From Ditylenchus dipsaci (Eukaryota > Nematoda > Chromadorea > Rhabditida > Anguinidae), in the NCBI GenBank assembly GCA_004194705.1, contig SADC01001189.1, forward strand, positions 1 to 64,000: a DNA stretch of 64,000 nt, written 5' to 3'. The notes under the pieces were generated by a model. It was given only the letters and a program-made list of their open reading frames with translations, did no database searches and was not told the DNA's origin. The position numbers and the translations under genes were made by a program. Shown piece by piece: positions 12,336 through 22,996 of this stretch; position 1 is the stretch's first letter, and each line of letters opens with the position of its first letter.

Positions 12336-13166
12336 CAAGCTGATTTTTTTATGAATTTATTGTAATTTTTTATATGTTTTTTTCATAAAATTGTTATCTT
12401 TTACAAAGAAATGCAAAAAATATATAAAAAAGTTCCATAAATAAATAGACCGAGGCGAATTTCTGGCGGGTGTGTCCTTTACCCGGCTGGAGATAAATTT
12501 TGATTTCGTGTCAGTTTTCTCACACAGCAACATCGAGTGCTATCAAAATACGGCTCTAAAACAGCATTTAAGAAAGACATATAAGGTACATATTGTAAGA
12601 CTGATCTCCAAAATATGGTTCTACAAGCGTAATTTTTTCATTACAAGCATCCTCAATTAACAATAAAATATGTCAAAAAATTCCATAGTATCAACTGTTC
12701 CTCAAACTAATGAGTCAATAGACACAGAGACATATCCCGAAAAATATAGAGGCGACAATACAAGCACAAGCCTCACACATACATTCAGCCAGTAAGCCAG
12801 TTATATCCAGTCAGCATATTCTTTTATTCGGTTATGCGGATTAGCTTTTTCATAAGATCCACTCCAAATTTTTGTTGTTGTAAGGAAGCGGCTATGGCGA
12901 CGACATGTGGGCTAATTTAATTCCGGATTCTCTGTCCACACACAAAAGGGGTGCAATGGACTACTCCACCAACTAAATGAATTGGCTGGTCTGGCTGTGA
13001 AAGGCTTCTTGCAAGTGCCCGTAAATAAGCAATGGCTGAGCCATAAAATGGCTAATTCATGGATACCCACTTGCTTGTTACCAATAGCCACAGGCTTTCG
13101 CGCAATAAAAAAGTTTTAAAATGTGAGAAAATTAGTTTTTTTGTGCTAGAAACAAACACGAGGGTT
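12336..13166. other. No gene seen
   Basis: Between the tRNA-like palindrome and the 3' end of the first secreted paralogue I find only short frames without splice context. TTTATT at 13167-13172, AATAAA on the minus strand, is a plausible poly(A) signal for that paralogue. Confidence 0.4.
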
Positions 13167-13219
13167 TTTATTTATAGTCGAGACAACACTTTTTTATAAT
13201 TTAACTATTTATGAAAAAG

Positions 13220-15976
13220 TTAAGTAAGGTTGTACTTGCTGAAGAATACTATGCTGTTGAGATTCTTCTGGAACAGGGTCCAGTTTCCAGGGCTCATTGA
13301 GTTGGTTTTGACACGTTGCAAAATGGTCTGGCATCTCTTTTGAGTGAAGAACTAAATTTTTATTCTTTTTTTCAATATAAAAGTAACTTTTAATGTTTTT
13401 GGAAAAAAATTGCGACTTATTTTTTCTAAGCGTTCTAAAATTACTTTTCGTGTTAAAAAGAGAAAACATTTCAAAATATATTTTTGATCACGTTGTTTTA
13501 TCCGAAAAAAAATCAAATTGCCAACTTTAGCTGCCCATACGTGCGAGACGACTTAAAAATGGTACTAATTCGGTTTACACCCCACCCTCATTTTTTATTT
13601 TTTTTTGCATTTTCTATTTTTGGTCGTGTTCTTGTTTTTTTTGTGAGCTCGGAAATTTTGTCTTCATTGTTCTGTCTCATATACTGTGTCCATCTTTTTT
13701 GTTGTAGGAATGGAAGAACTCCGCGACTTCAATTTGGCTAAGCTCTACGACAAACTGCTCAATTGGTCCGATGACGAATTTCTGCGATGGCTTCAATCTC
13801 TCAAGCTCCTCCATTCTTCTCGCACCTGTGCATGTGGTTCCAAAATGGGATGGATCAGATTGTTGAACTGTATGTATGTGAATAAATAAAATATGTTTGT
13901 CGCAACATAGAAACCGATAAACCCAAAAACTGGGGTGGGGTGTAAACCGAATTAGTACCTTAAAAATTTCTTAGAATCACGTTACTAAGTGAAGTTGGCA
14001 TTGTCGAAAATACAATTCTACAAACGATTGTTAAAATAATTTGACCACTTTGTAGTTAAAGTGGCCTTTGTAGGTATAACTGAACCCTCAAAAAGATGGT
14101 CAAGGAGATGTGAATGGGGTAGGGGGCAATTGATAACCCATCCACTTCGGACCTATCTTGTCTAGTTAACTATGAAGGGTGTATATATACTACACTTTTG
14201 CTTGTAGCATAACTAATAGATGGTCTGTACTGCTGGGTAGGTGGTTAGAGAGAAAGTAGTTTCTCATGTCTCTGCCTTGTTTATTTTCCTATTTTCAATG
14301 CAAAAATATCTCTTTTGCAATATTGGAAAATTCTCCATCCCATTTTTTGCGATACTCAAGTGAATGTTAAAGAAAGAGTCAAATTCACACTAATTTTTAT
14401 GTGAGCTTCATCTAACTCGCCTCGTTCATCATGTGGTACATTTGCAGAGTTGTCGCAGTGGTCCCTTTGCCTTTAGCTTTCATTGAGTTTACTTTTGCCG
14501 TCACCTACATATTATAAGTGTAAGCAAAAACGAAGACTTTTGGTTTCTGACCTGTTTCATAAAAGGGGTTAGGTTATTGCCGGCAATTGTAGCTACTGGA
14601 GACATGAAAGCCATGGCACCGTCTAAACTGCCAAAATCTTTAGTGATCCCACTCATTAAACCAAGGCCAGTTTGCATTTGAGTCATGGTTAGCGAGTTCA
14701 TTACTGTGTTCATAGCATCTGAAATTAGATTGTGCTTAAATTTTTACAAAACTAAATGCCAGCTTGAACTTGACAACTACATGAATAACTTGTTGGAAAA
14801 TTCCGAAATTTATCAGACAATTAAAAAAATATTTATTTCCCTATTCTTTGAAATATTCTAGAATTTCAATTTCCGACATATTTATTCGCTAAATTACTGA
14901 TTTAGCCCGTACACACTCATTTCATCACAACTCCTTTAATCCCATTTTGATTTCAACTTAGCTTTTTAACAGGATACTCGATTTTTGTTGGTAAAAGTAG
15001 GATTTCTTACACAACAGGATTCCTTACAAATTTTAACATTTTCTCTTTTCCATGGTACTTTTGTATGGGATGGTAAATTAACCTCCTGTAATTCCTCCCT
15101 CTGGTAATTTCCCCCTGGAAAAATTTTGAGGTCACAGGTTCGAATCCTGGTGGTAGCAGACATTATTTTTTCCTAAAAAATGGGTATCCCCCTCCAGAAT
15201 CCAAAATTTTAGATTAGTTTAGATTAGTTGAAATTAATAAGTAAAATTATTGTACCCTACCCAGAATCATGTATTGAACACGATTTGATAATGTTAAAAC
15301 AGCGTTTTGACTTGCAAGAATCCCAGCTCTGGTTTAGTTTTGTGTCCCGTTGGGTATCCAGGTGGCGCCCAGGTTTATGCACCTTATCGGTACTCATGTG
15401 GAAGTGCCTAGGTAGAAGTACGCAGGCAGTGGTTTTCAGCTGGTGATTTACAAGAGAAAGTACGCAAGTGTGTTAGATTTTTTAACAGATCATTTCGTAA
15501 AACTTTTGTTGTAAAAGTACAACAAAATTATGATAAAACTATCAAGAACTATCTTAACCGCAAACTGTCTTATGTCCAGTAAAAAATAATCAATTGTAAT
15601 GGCAGACGAAAAATACAATACAAATTTATGAATTAAGCGCAACATATTATCAGTGAGGGTCAAACACATGTCAAAAAAAATTTCAACTAAAAAAAATTAC
15701 CATTAGCCATTTCTGTCGTGGTTTTACCAGCTAAGAAACCAGCAAGAATTAAGTCACATAGCTAAACATTTTTTTAAGTTTCACAAAAGTTAAAAAGCAA
15801 ACCAATACCGAGCTCAGTTGTGAGTCGGTCAGAAAAGCAGAGATATAGTTCTTAATTTTGTTGATAGTCTTTTGCTTGTAGGGAGGAATAGCTGCTGTGG
15901 TCTGACATTTTATGTCTTCAGGTATAAGAAGCAATGAAAATAAGCTAAGAAACAAGACAAATGTCAGCTGGTTCAT
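13220..15976 (-). CDS. Secreted protein of unknown function, paralogue 1 of 4
   Basis: I do not recognise this family. Five exons: 15809-15976, 15701-15761, 14552-14718, 14421-14504 and 13220-13351, together 612 nt and 203 residues, with no frameshift. Exon 1 gives a signal peptide (FVLFLSLFSLLLI) and the family motif PPYKQKTINKIK. Exon 2 encodes LCD...TEMAN. Exon 3 is a methionine-rich, probably helical segment starting DAM and containing MNSLT and NNLTPF. Exon 4 contains GKGTTATT and HMMN. Exon 5 contains ILQRVK and the motif PGNWTLF, and ends FFSKYNLT. Intron 4 has a GC donor (GAG then GCGAGT) instead of GT; read without splicing, the frame stops after two codons. Intron 4 also carries a Merlin-type element and a Y RNA gene. 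No catalytic residues are evident; small helical secreted protein is as far as I can go. Confidence 0.8.
13561..13959. mobile_element. Merlin/ISXO2-type element with N-terminal transposase piece
   Basis: Terminal inverted repeats start GGTACTAATTCGGTTTACAC (about 28 bp, nearly identical at both ends). The octamer TTAAAAAT is duplicated exactly at 13553-13560 and 13960-13967. Inside is a short frame resembling the N-terminal metal-binding part of ISXO2-type transposases. Length 399 bp, too short for a full transposase, so it is defective. It sits in intron 4 of paralogue 1. Confidence 0.8.
13710..13889 (+). pseudogene. ISXO2-like transposase, N-terminal fragment
   Basis: The 59-residue frame follows a TTGTAG acceptor. 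It reads FNLAKLYDKLLNWSDDEF, then RWLQSLKLLHSSRTCACGSK: a tryptophan-rich lead-in followed by a Cys-X-Cys pair and Lys-Met, as in the zinc-ribbon start of Merlin/ISXO2 transposases. It then stops. None of the DDE core is present. The matching C-terminal type of fragment occurs in a different element at 55.7 kb. Confidence 0.65.
14090..14158 (-). ncRNA. Y RNA gene, copy A
   Basis: The transcript starts AGATAGGTCCGAAG and ends GACCATCTTTTT. The ends pair (AGAU/AUCU and GGUC/GACC, one bulged A). Next comes a bulged C and GA/UU, which is the Ro60-binding signature of metazoan Y RNAs. GUGGAUGGG then pairs with CCCAUUCAC. The loop opens with UUAUC, as in vertebrate and nematode Y/stem-bulge RNAs. 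Five T residues form the Pol III terminator. Y RNAs bind Ro60 and act in RNA quality control and DNA replication initiation. This copy lies in intron 4 of paralogue 1, same strand. Confidence 0.88.
14181..14230 (-). promoter_or_regulatory. Type-3 Pol III promoter of Y RNA copy A
   Basis: GTATATATAC at 14181-14190 lies 23-32 bases upstream of the RNA start, the usual TATA position for U6/Y-type genes. A block at about 14201-14230 (minus strand CTATTAGTTATGCTACAAG) sits at the expected place of a proximal sequence element. It is almost identical in all three Y RNA copies. Confidence 0.75.
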
Positions 15977-16168
15977 GTTTAATAAATGTTGATAAATATT
16001 TTGGAGGTATTGAAAGACCAGATTTTTGTTTGTGTGGGATTTGGCTAAATGAGCACAGCAGAGACTACTACAATAATCTGATTTAGTGATAAATACATAG
16101 AGAGACTCAAATACTTTTTGAGGAACAAAAATTTATTTGAAAAAAAACTTAATTAAAGTTTATATAAC

Positions 16169-16821
16169 ATGCGTGGGAGTGAAATATTGATTTTTTATGT
16201 TACTTTGACGTTGACCTTCTCAATAACTTTCAACTTCTTGAAAAGCCGGTTTCACTTACGAATGTACAAATTCAACATCCCGACCCTATTAAATCACGAT
16301 TTCATGAAAAAATATTTAAATTCTGTTTTTAGCAAGCAACTAAATAAAACGATTTACACCATATCCCGATCAAATGAAAATACTGACCTAACGAATTGCA
16401 CACTTAAAGTAAACGGCTGCCAGTATTTTGAAGAAAACGCATGACACTAAATTAAGCAAACTCCTGCATGAGATGCTTAAAAAATCGGAGTGCTAAACAC
16501 GCAGTAGTAAAAATGAAAATAGATCTGAGAATGGTGCAGATCCAGTATTCTAGTATTACTGTCGTATATAGCGTCATATATCACGTCGGGTACGGATTCC
16601 GCAACCTGTGCAGGGAGACTCAGAATCGCATGCTGATCACGAATCTTCGGGTCTTTTCTGCTTTGATTCGTGATGGACAGGGGAAAAGTCTAGATTCAGA
16701 AAAGGAGCCGATCTACACGAACAGGTTTCACAAAAAGGGATGTAGCTTTCTGACTATAAGAGTGCTCACATACGCGGTGATTCAAAATTACGTTAACATT
16801 AAAAAAAATTGGTCAGCATAA
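16169..16821 (+). CDS. Possible secreted protein gene, unrecognised
   Basis: Two successive open stretches are seen. The first (16169-16444, 91 codons) begins with a hydrophobic leader (ILIFYVTLTLTFSITF), has two cysteines near its end and follows a TATATAA-like sequence. The second (16468-16821, 117 codons) has higher GC and a less AT-driven codon mix than its surroundings. A convincing in-frame splice joining them was not found. They may be separate or spurious. No homology recognised. Confidence 0.3.
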
Positions 16822-17303
16822 CACCGTTGCAACCCATTTCCGAGCCTTTAAATGCTAGCCCGGAAAATTCCCCAATGAAGCCATTATGAGACGATGACAA
16901 CAGACTTTATTAGCTCGCGGGAGTTAAGAAAACACAATAAACAACCTTGCAAAAAACCCTCTGGTCTGAGATATAAGTCCTCAAAGTAGAGGAGGCCGGT
17001 TAATTAGAGGGGCCGTTTAATTAGAGTTTAATTTAATTATTTCGCATGTGTGGGTATTTGGGCAAGCCTGATTTTCTGTCATGTTTTGCAAACTTATGTT
17101 AAATATCACACCGGAACCTTCAAGTGCAACATCTTATCTTTTTTGAGCACGTTATATTAAGGGTGCTTTTGATAAAAGTTTGGTTTACAGCTGATGAAAA
17201 ATTTTGGTCTGGCTGAAGTTGAAGCTCAGAAATATTTTAGGGGGGTGAGGCCGGCGTATTCAGGCTTGCATTGATTTATAAGTTTCTTTAAATTGACTAA
17301 TAA

Positions 17304-17459
17304 CGGCTACCAGACAATTTCCATTATTTTTGGAAATTGTCGCCCGACATTTTCCAATATTTTTTCGGTAAATTTGGGCGAAACGACCAAATCGACCGAA
17401 AAAATATTGGAAAATGTCGTGCGACATTTTCCAAAAATATTGGAAGTTGTCTGGTAGCC
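17304..17459. repeat. Foldback element
   Basis: The left arm GGCTACCAGACAATTTCC mirrors the right arm GGAAGTTGTCTGGTAGCC. An inner inverted pair is built on CGACATTTTCCAATATTTT. Confidence 0.75.
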
Positions 17460-17651
17460 CTAATAACTATTTATAGGTGCAAACACGATAAAGGGACTGA
17501 AAGGCGCATTTTGCACTTTTGTTTCTGTTACATCAGATTGATTGTCCAAAGAAAAATGGGGATTACCGAGCCAACGTGCTGTCATCACACTACGCCTCTT
17601 GGGAAGAGTCTAAGAGAAAAGAGACATGACAATTATCATCCCACCAATTTT

Positions 17652-17788
17652 ACACAGAGTGTCCGAAAAGTTACACTTTTTCTTTGGAGCACTTGCACCC
17701 AGGTTGCACCCGAAAACGGATGTCGACCAGCAAGATGTTACATACGAAAAAGCAGTTTAATATGCGCTTTATTTCCGGACACTCTGTG
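17652..17788. repeat. Short palindromic element ending CACAGAGTGTCCG
   Basis: The ends CACAGAGTGTCCG and CGGACACTCTGTG are perfect inverted repeats. A related unit with ACAGAGTGTCCA at one end and TGGATACCCTGT at the other occurs at 30129-30392. The ends resemble those of Tc1/mariner-like MITEs, but no transposase is present. Confidence 0.65.
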
Positions 17789-18428
17789 AATTACATCGAG
17801 GGCTTATACAGTTGAGTTTCGAAATGATACTTGCATTATGTAGTCCTATATCGATCTTATTTGCAGGATAGATTTTATTAAGGCAACCAAATGAAATTCA
17901 TGGGGTCTTATAGACGGGGCAGTTATCGAGGCTCGACTTTAACTGATTTGTTTTTCTAAGGCATCCGGTTATAAGGCACGCTACATGGCACACTGCCAGA
18001 AAATGACTTTCTCAATAGCGTTTATGTTCATTCAAAGATGATCTTAGGCCGGTTGATCAATAGGGTGACTGTATAGAGACGTTCGACTGTATTGTCTTTT
18101 TTACAGTCTTGCTGAAGAAACTGATGTGGTGGTAATGATTTTATGTTTTACTTGAGAAGTCAAATATTTATTTCTGTTGAATTGGATTGATTGTCCAGAG
18201 AAAAATGGGGAATTACCGAGCCAACGTGTTGTCGTGGGACTGTATAGTAACACTGTGATTATGGTGATCAGGGTGGCTATGGCTAACATCATAAAGAAAC
18301 ATCATTTTTGGATATGCCCTTTTAGGAAAGTTAAAAAAATGCTTGAAAGCTTGTAAAGCTTTTAAGAGAAAATTACGGAAAATATTATTTTCATATGTGT
18401 ATTTTACAGCCGTGACAGACAGCATAAA

Positions 18429-21230
18429 TTAAACAAGATTGTATCTGCTAAAGAAAATGACAGTTCCTAAGCATTTGTTGAAAAGTGTCCAGTTGCCAGG
18501 TGTCATTGAGTTAGACTTGACCCGTTGCAGTATAGTTCCGACTCGAGTGACTGTAGCAAACTAAAAAAACTTTTAATTAAAATTTGAAAGCAAACTAAAA
18601 TTTGACCTGGTTCATCATCATGTACATTGACTCAGTCTGGGCTGTTACTCCTTTGCCATTTGCAGCCATTTGAGCATTTTTAGCAAGAACCTGAAAAAAT
18701 GTTAAATTATGCATTTAGTGTAGAGATGTAAAGAAATCTTATTAGTAAGAGTTTCCGGCCTCGTAAATGTTATATTTGAATCTGATAAGGGTCCCCTGTG
18801 TTTTTTTTCAATTTTTTGTTACGCGTGTATTTTTTGTTTTATTTAGCAAATTGGTACGCAAAGTTTGCGTCGCAAACATCTTGTTGAGAATAAAAAGGCG
18901 ATTTTACAGTGTTATCATAACCACAATGAACAGGGAGGACCAAGCTGTTTTTCATCAAAAAACAACAGGGCATATTTTGAAACCTGATTGTTCACGAGAA
19001 CCCAGTCAAGGATATCTCGAAAAGTCTTTTTCGCGCTAGTTTTAAGTATAAAAGTTTCTAATACACTCAACTATCGAAGATACGGCACGTAAGAAAGGCC
19101 CTAAAAAAATTTATTTCTCATAAAATTAAGCTTATTGAATTTTGATGATTAGGGTCTCGAAGGGGCTGATTTTCTAAGAAAAGCGAGAATCGGCCTATTA
19201 CCTTCAAATTTGTCTTCGAGGATAGTGATCTTAGTAACTTGGCTTTTCTCCAAAGTAGCAGAGAAAAAATCTTACTTGGTTTAAAAAAGGCGTCAAATTG
19301 TTGCTAGCAACCGTGGTCACCGCAGGTAAAAAAGTCATCGCATTGCTCAAGCTGCCGAATGAGTTGGTTATGCAAGTGATAATACTTAGGCCGCTCATCA
19401 TTTGGCTGAAAGTCAGTGAATTCATCACCACGTTCATCGCATCTAAACTTTTTGAATAGATATTTTTGATTGATAAAAAAATCGGGCGCTACCGGAGTAT
19501 ACCCCCCCCCCCCAAATGAAATTTTTTTCAAAGTGTTTCCAAACACCCTATATCGACCTAAAATTGCCACAGAAGTTCGAAAAAGGCATTATTTTTGTGT
19601 TCTGGTCAATAAAAAATTGAGTTTCGGGACCACCCAAAAATACCTATTTTGACCGTTTTTGAAGGGATATTATGGTTATGGTTAGAGGCTTGGTAGGTTA
19701 GAGATGCGCGCACTCACTTAGACATAATTTCTTTTAGACATAATTTCGAGCAAGACTCTTGAACAAAAATGCATTTAGAGGCTCTTTTTGCCCAGCTCCA
19801 GTGACCAAAACATGCCAAAACAGGCAAATGTTCGAAATTTCAAAATGTCCAAAGCCCAATTTTTTATTAACCAGAACTTTAAAAAAAATGTCTTTTTGAA
19901 CTCCTGAGGCAATTTTAGGACGATATTGAGTGTTTGGAAAAACTTTAAAAAAAATTTCACTCAGGGGGGAGGGGATACTCCGGTAGGGTCAAAAATTGTA
20001 TAACAAACTTGTAGCCATTACACTGGTGTTTTTTAAAGCCAAAACGTCGGCCACAGCTTTATCACAAACCTGAAAAAAGTTTCAAAATAAATCTATGTTG
20101 AAGTAAATCACTTTGGCGCTAGTGGAGGATCGGTTTCCATTTTTTTCTTTAAAAAAATCAATAGGGATGACAAAGGCATATTTTTGGGAAAATAACAACA
20201 GGTGGACCAAGGCAAAGATGGGAACCGATTCTCCACACTTTTACATTGTCGATCTACACCTGAAGGCCACAAATTTTTTGTTGTCACCATTTTGCATCTT
20301 AGATGCTGGACTGCAAAGTAAGCTATTAAGAAGCTACATCTGTTTGAATAAATTTAGGCGAAAATGCTCAGGAACACACTCAGGTCAACACTCGGTCGTG
20401 TGTCAACCTGAGTGCGGTTCTAAGCATTTTGAGCCAATATTTTTAATCAAATTCAGCTTGTGAATAACTCATTTGAAGGCCTGTATCTCAGCTATAAGAC
20501 GGTATTAACAGAACATTTTTTGATAGGAGAAAAAAATCATAGTCTTTGCTGCGGGCATCTGCGTTGACACTCATTGTAAATGTGCCTTCACTCTTGCATT
20601 TTACTATTTACCGTATTTCCTCTAATAACTCACCCGGGTGAGTTATTTTTCGGATCGCTGAAAATTGGAAAAATTTGAGGTCGATCTCGAGATTTTTGGG
20701 TTAAAATATTAAATTTAAAAACTGGAATCGGTAGAGCTCGTAGGAATTAAGAAAACGCAAAAAACAGCTTTGCAAAATATTTGTTCCGAGCTGAGATATA
20801 GGCCCTCAAAGTTGAGGGGGGTGAGTTATTAGAGCAGGGTGAGTTATTAGAGGAAATACGGTAGTTGACTATACTAGTTCCCGACAGTTAAAATTTTGCT
20901 AATTTTAATACGAGCCGGTCACTTATTTTTTATTCCAAAATTATTTGAAAAATTACTTTTTTTGATTTTTTTAAAGATTTTTATCTCTTGATTGAGAGGT
21001 TTTTATGAACTTTTTAAAGATCAGGTCATAGAAGAGCCAGAATTGACGATTTATTATCATTTTACAAATTTAAGAAAAAGTACCATGCTAAGTTGAGCAT
21101 CAGTAATAAAGACTGATAAGTAAGCCTTGATTTTGTTAATGGTTTTTTGTTTGTAGGGAGGGTTAACAGCATTTGCTACAAGCATAATTGAAAAGAAGCA
21201 AACAAACAGCAGGCACTTGTAGCCTTTCAT
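18429..21230 (-). CDS. Secreted protein of unknown function, paralogue 2 of 4
   Basis: Five exons: 21084-21230, 20009-20069, 19276-19442, 18607-18690 and 18429-18560; 591 nt, 196 residues, intact. The start chosen (MKG) matches paralogue 3; a longer frame with an upstream Met exists. The leader LLFVCFFSIMLVANA ends just before VNPPYKQKTINKIK. Exon 4 (VLAKNAQMAANGKGVTAQT) and exon 5 (ending FFSRYNLV) are nearly identical to paralogue 3, so these two are the most recent duplicates. Exon 5 has a cysteine in NKC that copies 1 and 4 lack. Intron 2 is filled by a foldback (19485-19995); intron 1 holds two more. Confidence 0.8.
19485..19995. repeat. Palindromic element in paralogue 2 intron 2
   Basis: The left end CTACCGGAGTATACCCCCC mirrors the right end GGGGATACTCCGGTAGGG, followed inward by matching arms (AAATTTTTTTCAAAGTGTTT; TATCGACCTAAAATTGCC). 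The middle has GAGATGCGCGCACTCACTTA and CAGCTCCAGTGACCAAAAC, which recur at 38.2, 38.6, 41.3 and 47.8 kb. The element fills nearly the whole intron. Confidence 0.75.
20122..20238. repeat. Foldback element in paralogue 2 intron 1
   Basis: The left arm GTGGAGGATCGGTTTCCAT mirrors the right arm ATGGGAACCGATTCTCCAC. The inner arms are AT-rich. Confidence 0.65.
20612..20863. repeat. CTCTAATA-family palindromic element in paralogue 2 intron 1
   Basis: The ends TACCGTATTTCCTCTAATAA and TTATTAGAGGAAATACGGTA are perfect inverted repeats. The interior contains AACTCACCCGGGTGAGTTAT, itself palindromic. Confidence 0.8.
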
Positions 21231-22996
21231 CACACCGTTGATATGTTTTAACAAAATGAGTAAAATTCATATCAAAAGTTGCTCTAAATAATAAACTTTG
21301 TATTTGTTTATTTCGAGAAGAACCTAATCCGGAAGTAAATCGGATAAAAACATTTGGAAACTACTGTTGCTTTTTAACCTGTGTTTTGTTACAACTAAAA
21401 AGGGATAAAGTTGTAAGTAGGTGGTACAATTAAAAATTGCTGAGAATTTCTGTTATTGTACTTTTAGGATAATAAGCATATGCAGTGAAAACTCGTTGAT
21501 AAAAGTTTTGGCTTAGGAAATTTATTTATTGGCGTCAGTTCCAAAAAATTTTCATAAATTAGTTTAGTTCACGTTAATATTCTTTTAGTCCACGTTATTT
21601 TCTATACAGTTTTTGTCTTTTCATTACAGCAACACCACATATTTAACACCATTCGATGATGTTGGCAGTTTCCACTTACCGTATTTATTCTAATAGAAGG
21701 CCCGTCTGTAATAGAAGGCCATCTCTTATGGCCAAAACTAAGGAGGTAAACCACAATTTATTGCATTTTTAACACAAAGCAGAAAAAAATGTTCAAGGTT
21801 GAAAAATAGAAAGCCATGACCTTCCAAAGGATAGGCGATTTACACAAAAGTCAAGTTTTTTCAAAAAAGAAATTTTGGCGCTACTTGGTTTTAACCCTCT
21901 CTCTCTCCCAGACAGCTCCTCGGAGATACCCTTTCCAATAATTTTTAGGCTTAGCAATTAGGCTTATCCCTCAGGCTTCGGACCTTAGGCTGAGAAACAA
22001 TCCGTACTAATTTCAGCATTTTTCAAAAACAAAAGTATGGTTTCAGGGGCACGTGAAAAATTATTGGGGGAGGGGCGGCTATCCGCAGTAGCTTTTGGGG
22101 AAGAAGGGGGGTTGGTATTAACGAGTAGCGTCGAAATTTTTTGAGGCACTTTTGTTTTTACATATGAAAACGATATAGCCATGTATCATCTTAAAAAAAG
22201 TAAAAACTAGAAATTATAAAAAATTGATGCAGCGAGGCCTGGTTCATAATTATAGAATGTCTGTTTTAAGTAGGGTGGGGTGATGGCGATTGCCACTGGT
22301 AATTGCCAGATTTTCGAAAGTTTTTGCCAGGCCTTATAAAAATTTGGCAATAACTTTTGACGTTACCCAGCATTCTTTCTTTCGTCTCTATGTCGTTTAA
22401 AATGGCTGTTTCTCTTAAAATATTTCAGTTGCCATCTCCAACCATGTCTAAAGACGAAAACACGCACTATGCCGAGAGTCGCCCTATAGTCGACTATATC
22501 GCAAGAGTTAACTTTGTAGCGAGAGTCAACTGTAAAGCGAGAGTTGACTTTATGGTGCGAGCTGACTGGATAGTATGTGTTGATTATGTGATGAGATTTG
22601 ACTATAGCCAAATGCAGAACTGAATGGGTAAAAATCAAGAAAAATATTAATTATGGAAAGTAAATACTTATTTATTAATTGATTTGTTATGGAATTAAAA
22701 AATTGAAGATCCTATTGAATATAAAAAAAGAATCTTGCCAGATTCGGCTCCGGATTTGTCGAGCGACAAATGCGGATATAGTCGTTTTTGCCTGGTTGCC
22801 GCCAGATCCTGCCAAGGTCTTTTGAAATTGCCATTACAATTGCCACTGGAAATTGCCGGAAAATATTTTGACATAACAATAACCAAGCCTAGTTTTAAGG
22901 ATTCCATAGAATTTAGTTCAAAAGTCAGTTTGTCAAAAAGTCAACTCCAAGTTTGTATTACAGCTTTACAATCAGCTTTACATTGACAAATTCAAT
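21231..22996. other. Spacer between paralogues 2 and 3
   Basis: It contains the 5' flank of paralogue 2, one end of a CTCTAATA-family element near 21.68 kb, a region at 22.28-22.86 kb with inverted phrases of the type ATTGCCACTGG and AATTGCC, and the short tandem repeat at 22.48 kb. No gene is seen. Confidence 0.5.
22480..22612. repeat. Short degenerate tandem repeat
   Basis: Five or six imperfect copies of a unit about 21-24 bases long, GCGAGAGTCAACTNTA. Both strands stay open through it, which explains the paired open frames here. Confidence 0.6.

Larger units (their letters stand above)
16822..18428. other. Repeat-filled spacer between paralogues 1 and 2
   Basis: The spacer holds a half copy of the CTCTAATA-type family near 16.98 kb, the two palindromes listed separately at 17.30 and 17.65 kb, and AT-rich filler. 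The end nearest 18.43 kb would be the 3' flank of paralogue 2. Confidence 0.5.

Noticed and set aside
12472..12660. 62-codon plus-strand frame
   Set aside because: No motif, leader or splice partner; its length is expected by chance.
22357..22638. Open frames on both strands rich in Arg-Val-Asn and Asp-Tyr repeats
   Set aside because: A short tandem repeat without stops explains both frames.
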